Assembly: GCA_003650255.1 (NCBI GenBank)
Contig: QMOP01000060.1
Coordinates: 1 to 7,407, forward strand
Length of the DNA: 7,407 bases
Source of the DNA: Caldisericota bacterium
Lineage (GTDB): Bacteria > CG03 > B21-G15
Reading direction: 5' to 3'
Made by a program: the position numbers and the translations under genes. Of this stretch, positions 1-5,544 are shown piece after piece. Each line of letters opens with the position of its first letter. Positions within the stretch are counted from its first letter, which is position 1. The notes below the pieces were generated by a model. That model saw only the letters and a program-made list of their open reading frames with translations, ran no database searches and was not told where the DNA came from.

Positions 1-61
1 AAATTCTTGCTCTTGCTATTGCAGTCCTTTTCGTCTCCTTCTTTTTAGTTATATCTTTCAT
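1..61 (-). CDS. moaC: Cyclic pyranopterin monophosphate synthase MoaC, N-terminal fragment
   Basis: This is the first 20 codons of a gene that runs off the left edge. The visible protein begins MKDITKKKETKRTAIARARI, which fits the conserved MoaC start (M-V/K-D-V/I-x-x-K-x-x-T-x-R-x-A-x-A). MoaC works with MoaA to turn GTP into cyclic pyranopterin monophosphate, the first step of molybdenum cofactor synthesis. The ATG lies one base after the moaA stop. A strong SD, GGAGG, sits 5 bases upstream and is made by the last two glycine codons of moaA, so the two genes are probably translationally coupled. The fragment is short, so the call rests on this motif plus the position directly after moaA. 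Confidence 0.8.
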   Translation of the reverse strand, partial: MKDITKKKETKRTAIARARI

Positions 62-62
62 A

Positions 63-998
63 TTAACCTCCAATACTTACCATATAAAATTCTCTTTTTC
101 TATCATTTTTATAACTTCTTTTTTTTGCCAGAATTTTTCTTAAAGAATTCATAGCATCTCCAATATCCATTTCTAAAATCCTTCTTAAATCAAAGCACTC
201 ATCACTATATAAACACAGAAAAAGTTTTCCATCCTGAGAAATTCTTACTCTATTACATAAGGAACAAAAATCTCTTGATTTTCCACTTATAAAACCAATT
301 AAACCTCTAAATCCTTCAAGTTTGTAATATATGCTTGGTCCATTTGTCCTGTAATCCACAGTTTCAAGAATTCCAAAATGTTTCTTTATAACATTTTTTA
401 CTTCCTCTTCCCTTACTCCAATATTTTCATAAATTTTAAACTCTTTTGAAGTCGACGAGTATTCAATGAATCTCAAATAAACTCCTTTATCTCTAAAATA
501 TCTTATAAAATCAGGTATCTCATCATCATTTATTCCTTTAAAAAGAACAGTGTTTATCTTAAGTTGAAAACCACTTTTGATTGCTTCATCTATTCCTTCA
601 AGAACTCTTTTGAGTTCATCTCTTCCTGTAATCTTTAAAAATTTATCCTTCTTAAGTGTATCAAGGCTTACATTTACTTCATAAATATCAGCATTTTTCA
701 ATTCAGAGATAAAATCCTTAAGAAGAACTCCATTTGTTGTAAGTAAAATTTTCTTTATCCCTTTTATACTTTTAATTCTAAAAACAACATCCATAATATC
801 CTTTCTTAATAGTGGCTCTCCACCTGTAAGACGAACTTTATTTACACCCAAAAGAGAAAATACTTTTACAATTTTTTCAATCTCTTCTGGTGAAAGAACA
901 CAATCTCCTTGTAAATTTTCCCTTCTTTTAAAAGGATTACAATAGATACAGTTAAGATTACAGAGATTTGTAAGTGAAATCCTTAAATAATCAATCAT
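63..998 (-). CDS. moaA: GTP 3',8-cyclase MoaA (radical SAM)
   Basis: Cytoplasmic radical SAM enzyme that converts GTP to 3',8-cyclo-7,8-dihydro-GTP, the first step of molybdenum cofactor synthesis. The 311 residues hold all the diagnostic parts: the SAM-type [4Fe-4S] motif CxxxCxxC (C13, C17, C20), TGGEP at 58-62 for SAM binding, NVSLDTL at about 109-115, the second [4Fe-4S] site CxxC-x13-C (C245, C248, C262) that holds GTP, and the C-terminal Gly-Gly needed for catalysis (the end reads MVSIGG). The protein is slightly shorter than the usual 320-340 residues because the N-terminal leader before IDYLRIS is missing; the start falls right at the conserved block. The ATG overlaps the moeA stop as ATGA. 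The only upstream SD-like stretch, GAGG, is 11 bases away, so translation probably depends on coupling to moeA. Confidence 0.96.
   Translation of the reverse strand: MIDYLRISLTNLCNLNCIYCNPFKRRENLQGDCVLSPEEIEKIVKVFSLLGVNKVRLTGGEPLLRKDIMDVVFRIKSIKGIKKILLTTNGVLLKDFISELKNADIYEVNVSLDTLKKDKFLKITGRDELKRVLEGIDEAIKSGFQLKINTVLFKGINDDEIPDFIRYFRDKGVYLRFIEYSSTSKEFKIYENIGVREEEVKNVIKKHFGILETVDYRTNGPSIYYKLEGFRGLIGFISGKSRDFCSLCNRVRISQDGKLFLCLYSDECFDLRRILEMDIGDAMNSLRKILAKKRSYKNDRKREFYMVSIGG
66..71 (-). promoter_or_regulatory. Ribosome binding site of moaC inside the end of moaA
   Basis: The minus strand reads GGAGGT, then TAAT, then ATG. The GGA and GGT codons of the conserved C-terminal Gly-Gly of MoaA therefore double as the SD of the next gene. 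Confidence 0.75.
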
Positions 999-2185
999 AA
1001 AAGAAAAAACCTCACTTTACTGCCTTCTTTCACCTTATATATCCCATCATCAAAAACAATAAATGAGTTTGCCCTTGAAACTGAATAAACATCCTGAGAT
1101 GACATAAACTTAAGTTCTTTTAAATAAAATTTCCCATTTTTAAATTTAGCAATAGATGGAACAAAATACAATCTATCTGATTTTATGTAAATATCTTCTT
1201 CAATAAATCCCTCATAAAACTTTACAAAAACATCCTCTAATCCCATCATGTAAAGAACTGCAGGTCTTAAAAAATTGTAAAATGAAACAATTGAGGAAAC
1301 AATGTTTCCAGGAAGTCCGAATATAAACTTATTTTTGAATTTTGCAAAAAGAAGTGGTTTTCCCGGTTTTGTCTTAACTTTATGAAAAACAATTTCTGCT
1401 CCTATTTCCTTTAAAAATTCTGGAATTAAATCATAATCACCCATTGAAACTCCTCCAGAAAAGAGAATAATATCAAATGGATTTGTCTTTTTAAAAATCC
1501 TAAATATTTCATTTTTCCTATCCTTTACCCTTCCAAGATGCTTACAGGGAAGTTCAATTTTATTGAAAAGTTCTGGAATAAGCAATGATACAACATCCCT
1601 CACTTTTCCAGTTTCAACTTTTCTTTCCCAGAAAACAATCTCATCTCCTGTTGTAATAAGGCATACTTTTGGTTTTTTATAAACCTTTACTTTTTTCACT
1701 CCAAACAAAGCAAGTAATGCAGCTTTAAATTCATTTACAACTTCTCCTTTTCTTAAAATAATCTCATTTTTCCTTAAAATCTCACCCTTATAACTTATAT
1801 TTCTATCCCAACCAATCCTTAAAATCTTTACACTCTCCTTATCAATAACTTCAACATCCTCTTTCTTTATAACCCTTTCAGCCCACGAAGGAACAACTGC
1901 TCCTGTCATAATCTTAACACATTCTCCTTTTTTGATTCTTCCTTTAAAAATCTTTCCAGCAGGAATAATTCCTCTTACTTTAAGAACACAAGGAGTTGTT
2001 TTTACATCCTCATCCCTTACAGCATATCCATCCATCAAACTCCTGTTAAATGAGGGTAAATCCTCATTTGATCTTATATCCTCAAATGAAACTCTTCCAA
2101 TTGCCTCTGGTAGTCTTAAAATCTCCTTTTCCATTCTCCTTAAATTTTTTAAAAGTAAATTTTGTGCTTTTTTTAGTTCAATCAT
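995..2185 (-). CDS. moeA: Molybdopterin molybdenumtransferase MoeA
   Basis: Inserts molybdate into adenylylated molybdopterin, the last general step of molybdenum cofactor synthesis. The 396 residues match the usual length. Visible family blocks are PSFNRSLMDGYAV at 44-56 with Asp52, the KIMTGAVVP block at about 91-99, TTGDE at 178-182, SGGVSMGDYD at 243-252, KPGKPL at 273-278, GLPGN at 290-294 and a small C-terminal MoeA domain IV. Two usually conserved spots differ: the proline after GLPGN is isoleucine (I295), and the usual D-S-N block near 197 reads RDVVSLL. The start is secure, since MIELKKAQNLLL aligns with the family N-terminus and an in-frame TAA lies 9 bases upstream. There is no SD before it, and a ModE-type palindrome covers the start codon. 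The 4-base overlap with moaA suggests co-translation. Confidence 0.95.
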   Translation of the reverse strand: MIELKKAQNLLLKNLRRMEKEILRLPEAIGRVSFEDIRSNEDLPSFNRSLMDGYAVRDEDVKTTPCVLKVRGIIPAGKIFKGRIKKGECVKIMTGAVVPSWAERVIKKEDVEVIDKESVKILRIGWDRNISYKGEILRKNEIILRKGEVVNEFKAALLALFGVKKVKVYKKPKVCLITTGDEIVFWERKVETGKVRDVVSLLIPELFNKIELPCKHLGRVKDRKNEIFRIFKKTNPFDIILFSGGVSMGDYDLIPEFLKEIGAEIVFHKVKTKPGKPLLFAKFKNKFIFGLPGNIVSSIVSFYNFLRPAVLYMMGLEDVFVKFYEGFIEEDIYIKSDRLYFVPSIAKFKNGKFYLKELKFMSSQDVYSVSRANSFIVFDDGIYKVKEGSKVRFFLL

Positions 2186-2206
2186 TGTATAAACTTATAT
2201 ATAACG
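2183..2206. promoter_or_regulatory. Probable ModE operator over the moeA start codon
   Basis: The plus strand reads CATTGTATA, 6 bases, then TATATAACG. As I recall it, the E. coli-type ModE operator is CGNTATATA-N6-TATATAACG. The right half matches at all 9 positions and the left half at 7 of 9, counting the free N, with the exact 6-base spacing; the outer left AT flank is also present. The site begins at the moeA ATG and lies just past the end of a gene for a ModE-type protein, which makes molybdenum-dependent control of moeA-moaA-moaC a natural reading. The match is seen directly; binding and the direction of control are inferred. Confidence 0.68.
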
Positions 2207-2217
2207 GTAATAAAAAA

Positions 2218-2601
2218 TTATTTAACACCTTTCAATCTCTCTGAAATAATCTTTTTATAATGATAAAATCTTTCAATAAGTTTTCTTCCCTCCTCTGTAA
2301 GTTCTGCCCCTCCTCCTTTAACACCTCCAACCTTTGTTTTTACAATATTTTTTCCATATGCCTTCCTCATTCCATCAAGTAAAACCCATGCATGCCTATA
2401 GGATATATTCATACTTTTTGCTGCTTTTGAAATTGAACCAAACCTTTCAATATTTTCAAGTAAATTTATCCTTCCAGAAGCACAAACAATCTTTCCATTT
2501 TTTGAAAGCCAGAACCTTATATTAAGATTAAGTCCTTCCCTTAAATTCAAAACAAAATCTGATCTTGCTCTTCTTCCCTCCTTTGTGCTCATCTCTCTCA
2601 A
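2218..2601 (-). CDS. ModE-type winged-helix transcriptional regulator without molybdate-binding domain
   Basis: A DNA-binding protein of 127 residues resembling the N-terminal domain of the molybdate regulator ModE. The winged helix-turn-helix runs from about residue 43 to 105: FGSISKAAKSMNISYRHAW at 54-72 matches the ModE helix-turn-helix, and the wing carries the signature GGVKGGGAELTEEG at 92-105. Full-length ModE is about 260 residues and ends in two Mop/TOBE domains that bind molybdate; these are absent, so molybdate sensing must involve another protein or another mechanism. I chose the TTG start at 2601 because GGGAGGT lies 5 bases upstream and TTGA overlaps the previous stop. An ATG three codons in (2592) is the alternative, but it sits about 14 bases from that SD. 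A ModE-like operator lies 11 bases beyond its stop. Confidence 0.85.
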   Translation of the reverse strand: MREMSTKEGRRARSDFVLNLREGLNLNIRFWLSKNGKIVCASGRINLLENIERFGSISKAAKSMNISYRHAWVLLDGMRKAYGKNIVKTKVGGVKGGGAELTEEGRKLIERFYHYKKIISERLKGVK

Positions 2602-3539
2602 ATCTTACCTCCCATTTTTTCATTTTTCTCTTTTAATGCCTTATAAACTCTTTCAGAAGTAAAAGGTGTTTTTCTCAACCTTATTCCACATGCATTGTAA
2701 ATTGCATTTGATATTGCCGGTGCTGGTCCATTTATACAAATTTCAGAGACACTCTTTGCTCCATAAGGACCTGTCTCTTCATAGGTTGGAACAAGTATTG
2801 TCTTTATCTCTGGAAGGTCTCTTGTTCCATAAATTTTATAGAATGCAAGAGTCGGATTTAACATCCTTCCTTTATCATCAAAGATATACTCTTCACAGAG
2901 TGCATAACCAATTCCATTAATAACTGCTCCTTCAATCTGTCCCTCTGCAAGTTTTGGATTTATTGCAGTTCCACAGTCAGTTGCTGATACATATTTTAAA
3001 ACCTTTACCTTTCCTGTATAGGTGTCCACCTCAACCTCTGCAAAATGTGCTGAAAATGGTGGAGGAGATTTATGACTTATACTTGAAGATGTTGCCTGAA
3101 TCTGAAACTGATTCTTCTGATATAAAGAATAAAGTGCAATTTCCTCAAAAGTTACCTTTCCTTTACTTCCATAAACAATTCCTTCCTCAATTTTTAAATT
3201 TTCCTTACTCTCTCCAAGCATCTCACCTGCAACCATAAGAATTTGCTCTCTTACCTTCTCAGCAACTTTTAAAACAGCCATACCTGAAAGATATGTTGTG
3301 CTTGAAGCATATGCTCCTACATCAAAAGGAGTGAAATCAGTATCAGATGAATAAACAATTATTTTATCAACTGATATACCGATTGTTTCTGCTGCAATCT
3401 GAGCAAGAACTGTATCAGAGCCAGTTCCAAGGTCAGTTGCTCCTATATGAAGATTAAAAGAACCATCATCATTCATTTTCATATAAGCACTTCCCATATC
3501 AACTTCTGGAATACTTGAACCCTGCATTAAAATCACCAT
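2598..3539 (-). CDS. Molybdenum hydroxylase large subunit, C-terminal part (molybdopterin-binding, catalytic Glu)
   Basis: C-terminal half of the molybdopterin-binding subunit of the xanthine dehydrogenase/aldehyde oxidase family, 313 residues. Visible blocks: GATDLGTGSDTVLAQIAAE at about 33-51 (pterin binding), GAYASSTTYLSG at 75-86, DCGTAINP at 188-195 followed by the EGQIEGAVINGIGYALCEE segment, and GPYGAKSVSEICINGPAPAI at 257-276. E266 in that last block aligns with the catalytic glutamate that acts as base at the molybdenum centre; the more usual GVGE is SVSE here. The frame begins at an ATG with GGGGAG 5 bases upstream and overlaps the N-terminal frame by 7 bases. It could be a true separate subunit, like NdhM of nicotinate dehydrogenase, or the second half of a frameshifted gene. 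The preceding in-frame codons encode KRGVG, which continues the family sequence. Confidence 0.9.
   Translation of the reverse strand: MVILMQGSSIPEVDMGSAYMKMNDDGSFNLHIGATDLGTGSDTVLAQIAAETIGISVDKIIVYSSDTDFTPFDVGAYASSTTYLSGMAVLKVAEKVREQILMVAGEMLGESKENLKIEEGIVYGSKGKVTFEEIALYSLYQKNQFQIQATSSSISHKSPPPFSAHFAEVEVDTYTGKVKVLKYVSATDCGTAINPKLAEGQIEGAVINGIGYALCEEYIFDDKGRMLNPTLAFYKIYGTRDLPEIKTILVPTYEETGPYGAKSVSEICINGPAPAISNAIYNACGIRLRKTPFTSERVYKALKEKNEKMGGKI
2607..2613 (-). promoter_or_regulatory. Ribosome binding site that decides the TTG start of the ModE-like gene
   Basis: The minus strand reads GGGAGGT, then AAGAT, then TTG. The SD lies inside the last codons of the large-subunit C-terminal frame (Gly-Gly-Lys-Ile-stop). 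Its spacing favours TTG at 2601 over the later ATG at 2592. Confidence 0.65.
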
Positions 3540-4942
3540 CCCAACTCCCCTCTTGAATCTTCCTTGTTATTCCTTTCCCTTAAATACTCCTCTCTCTTCC
3601 TCTTCCAGTCAATCTCTTTTGATCCAAGTTCAATACACTGAGGAAGACCGCAGGATGTAATCTTTTGCTCAACTCCTTCTTTTCCTTCTCCAAGCATCCT
3701 GAAAATAGGAGAACCCTCTCCCTCCTTTATGTGAACCTTTTTTAAGAATTCAAGAGTATCCATTCCAATTGCCTCTGCTATCTCATCTGCCATTATTCCA
3801 AAGGCAAAATGCCCCTGTGTTGCTCCATAACCGCGATAAGCACCACCAACTGGAAGATTTGTATAGACGGTTTTTCCAACAAATCTAACATTCTCACATT
3901 TATAAAGCGGAAGAACTTTACTTCCTGTATTGAATAAAACAGTTGCTCCATGAGAACCATAAGCACCTGTATTCATTAAAACATTCATGGAAACTGCAGA
4001 AAGTGTTCCATCCTTCTTTGCTCCAACCTTTAGTTTAATTATCTGTGGATGTCTTGTTCTTCCACTCATAAATTCTTCTCTCCTTGTATATAAGAGACGA
4101 ACAGGTCTACCAGTTTTCAAAGTTGCAAAAGCACACAACTCCTCATTCAAAATCTCCTGCTTTGCTCCAAATCCACCTCCAATTCTTGGTTTTACAACTC
4201 TTATCTTCTTAACAGGAATATTTAAAGCCCTTGCAACAATTCTTCTTACATGAAATGGAACCTGTGTGCTTGTCCTTATAACAAGACGGTCTCTTTCATC
4301 AAAATATGTTATGACAATGTGTGTTTCAATTGGAACATGATTTGAATAATGACACTCATACTCATTTTCAATAACAACATCTGCCTCTTTAAATCCTCTT
4401 TCAAGATTTCCAACCTCTGCCTCAACATAAGTAACAATATTTTTCTTTGGATTATAATTTAAAGGTAATGGCATATATGCTTCCTTTTCATCGTGAATTA
4501 CAGGAGCACCCTTTTCATCTGCTTTTCTCGGATCAAAAACAGCAGGTAAAACCTCATACTCAACATCTATAAGATTTAATGCTTCTTCTGCAATATCCTC
4601 TCTTTCAGCAACAACTAATGCAACCCTATCTCCAACAAATCTCACTTTTTTATCAAGAATAAATGTATCATATGGAGATGGTTCAGGTGATCCCTGTCCT
4701 GCTGTTGTAAAAGGAATTCTTGGAACATCCTTATAAGTAAAAACAGCAACAACTCCTTTCAGTTTCAACGCCTTCCTTGTATCAATTCTCTTTATAATTG
4801 CATGAGCATGTGGACTTCTCAAAACTTTTGCATATAACATTCCAGGAAGATAAAAATCATCTACATAAACAGGTTTCCCTTTTACAAGGGATATTCCATC
4901 AACTCTTTTAACACTTTTACCAACAACTTTAAACTCCTTCAT
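3533..4942 (-). CDS. Molybdenum hydroxylase large subunit, N-terminal part (xanthine dehydrogenase/aldehyde oxidase family)
   Basis: N-terminal half of the molybdopterin-binding subunit, 469 residues. Residues about 5-130 form the aldehyde oxidase/xanthine dehydrogenase a/b hammerhead domain (KSVKRVDG, LRSPHAHA, VGDRVALVVA). The first molybdopterin-binding domain follows, with TSTQVPFH at 224-231, GGGFGAKQE at 255-263, the REEFMSGRTRHP segment at 288-299, and PVGGAYRGYGATQ at 364-376. R370 in that block aligns with the active-site arginine of the FRGFG motif of xanthine dehydrogenases. Together with the next frame the total is about 780 residues, the normal length of an unsplit large subunit. 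The C-terminus EDSRGELGW does not look like the family and is probably read out of the ancestral frame. The ATG overlaps the previous stop as ATGA and has AGGAG 6 bases upstream. The substrate is unknown; a purine, nicotinate or another heteroaromatic is possible. Confidence 0.92.
   Translation of the reverse strand: MKEFKVVGKSVKRVDGISLVKGKPVYVDDFYLPGMLYAKVLRSPHAHAIIKRIDTRKALKLKGVVAVFTYKDVPRIPFTTAGQGSPEPSPYDTFILDKKVRFVGDRVALVVAEREDIAEEALNLIDVEYEVLPAVFDPRKADEKGAPVIHDEKEAYMPLPLNYNPKKNIVTYVEAEVGNLERGFKEADVVIENEYECHYSNHVPIETHIVITYFDERDRLVIRTSTQVPFHVRRIVARALNIPVKKIRVVKPRIGGGFGAKQEILNEELCAFATLKTGRPVRLLYTRREEFMSGRTRHPQIIKLKVGAKKDGTLSAVSMNVLMNTGAYGSHGATVLFNTGSKVLPLYKCENVRFVGKTVYTNLPVGGAYRGYGATQGHFAFGIMADEIAEAIGMDTLEFLKKVHIKEGEGSPIFRMLGEGKEGVEQKITSCGLPQCIELGSKEIDWKRKREEYLRERNNKEDSRGELGW
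3545..3550 (-). promoter_or_regulatory. SD-like site before the C-terminal large-subunit frame
   Basis: The minus strand reads GGGGAG, then TTGGG, then ATG. The motif and spacing would allow independent, coupled initiation of the C-terminal frame, which favours a true two-subunit arrangement. The same bases also encode the Gly-Val-Gly of the family motif in the second frame, so the SD could be accidental. Confidence 0.45.
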
Positions 4943-5412
4943 TTTTCTCTCCTTTCTCTCAACTTTTTACTTGCTTTTTTCACTGCATTTATTATCTTCA
5001 CATAACCAGTGCATCTACAGAGATTTCCATCAAGGGCAAGTTTAATGTCCTCTTCACTTGGATTCTTATTTTTCTCAAGCAATGCTTTTGAACTTAAAAT
5101 CATTCCAGGAGTACAAAAACCACACTGAACAGCACCCTCTTCAAGAAACACCTCCTGCAGAACCGAACCAATCTTGTCATTTTCAATTCCTTCAATTGTT
5201 GTAATACTCTTTCCTTCTGCCCTTACAGCAGGATAAAGACAACTTGTAACAGGTTTTCCGTCAACAAGAACAGTGCAGGCACCACATTCTCCTTCTCTAC
5301 AGCCACACTTTACTCCATAATAACCATTCCTTCTCAGAACATCAAGAAGGACATCATTTACTCTTACTTCAAACTCCTTCTCCTCTTTGTTAATTAAAAC
5401 CTTTATCTTCAT
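4939..5412 (-). CDS. [2Fe-2S] subunit of molybdenum hydroxylase (CoxS/XdhC-type), second copy
   Basis: Small iron-sulfur subunit that carries electrons between the molybdenum centre and FAD, about 157 residues, the family norm. Counting from an ATG two codons earlier, the N-terminal ferredoxin-type domain ligates its cluster with C40, C45, C48 and C60 (GCREGECGACTV...SC). The C-terminal helical domain ligates the second cluster with C99, C102, C134 and C136 (QCGFC and CRC). I placed the start at the second ATG (5412) because AAGGAG lies 6 bases upstream; the ATG at 5418 directly touches that SD. The gene directly precedes the large subunit, overlapping it as ATGA, so it is the natural partner of this enzyme. 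It resembles but clearly differs from the other [2Fe-2S] protein at 6892-7356. Confidence 0.94.
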   Translation of the reverse strand: MKIKVLINKEEKEFEVRVNDVLLDVLRRNGYYGVKCGCREGECGACTVLVDGKPVTSCLYPAVRAEGKSITTIEGIENDKIGSVLQEVFLEEGAVQCGFCTPGMILSSKALLEKNKNPSEEDIKLALDGNLCRCTGYVKIINAVKKASKKLRERREK

Positions 5413-5418
5413 AACCAT

Positions 5419-5424
5419 CTCCTT
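5419..5424 (-). promoter_or_regulatory. Ribosome binding site deciding the start of the second [2Fe-2S] subunit
   Basis: The minus strand reads AAGGAG immediately followed by ATGGTTATG. Spacing is zero to the first ATG and 6 bases to the second, so the second ATG (5412) is the likely start. Confidence 0.6.
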
Positions 5425-5436
5425 ATTATAAAATTT

Positions 5437-5508
5437 GCAAATGGCAAATGGCGAATAGCAAATGGCAAAAATAGTGAATGGCGAATAGTGAATGGCAAAT
5501 GGTGAATA
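5437..5508. repeat. Degenerate 7-bp tandem repeat array, ten units
   Basis: On the plus strand ten units follow one another without gaps: nine of 7 bases with the pattern G-C/T-A/G-A-A-T-G/A and one of 9 bases (GCAAAAATA at 5465-5473). The commonest unit is GCAAATG, alternating with GCGAATA and GTGAATG. The array fills most of the 126-base gap between the FAD gene and the second [2Fe-2S] gene, the largest gap in the window. No direct-repeat/spacer structure is present, so it is not CRISPR. From memory, similar ATTCGCCATTTGCC-like arrays occur scattered in some uncultivated bacterial genomes; I cannot test that here. Confidence 0.85.
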
Positions 5509-5544
5509 GAAAAGGAAAAACCGTCTTTCCTCATCCTCAACATT

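Noticed and set aside
2118..2185. Later moeA start at Met18, which has AGGAG nearby
   Set aside because: The SD is only one base from that ATG, and starting there would remove residues that align with the conserved MoeA N-terminus.
2186..2217. Molybdenum cofactor riboswitch before moeA
   Set aside because: The gap is only 32 bases, far too short for the Moco RNA structure.
1932..4253. Plus-strand open frames of 60-95 codons at 1932-2192, 2050-2244, 2334-2525, 2666-2920, 2954-3238 and 3987-4253
   Set aside because: Each lies opposite a clearly identified minus-strand gene, shows no recognisable family and has low-complexity Leu/Phe/Ser-rich composition typical of antisense shadows.
5425..5430. 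TATAAT on the minus strand before the second [2Fe-2S] gene
   Set aside because: It touches the SD and has no convincing -35 at proper spacing; a transcript from it would lose the SD. Such hexamers are expected by chance in AT-rich DNA.
5437..5508. CRISPR array
   Set aside because: Units are 7 bases and contiguous, with no spacers and no cas genes.
5513..5531. Small hairpin (AGGAAA, 7-base loop, TTTCCT on the minus strand) followed by TTTTC after the FAD gene
   Set aside because: The stem is only 6 pairs, AT-rich, and the T tract is broken; too weak to call a terminator, and the operon appears to continue.
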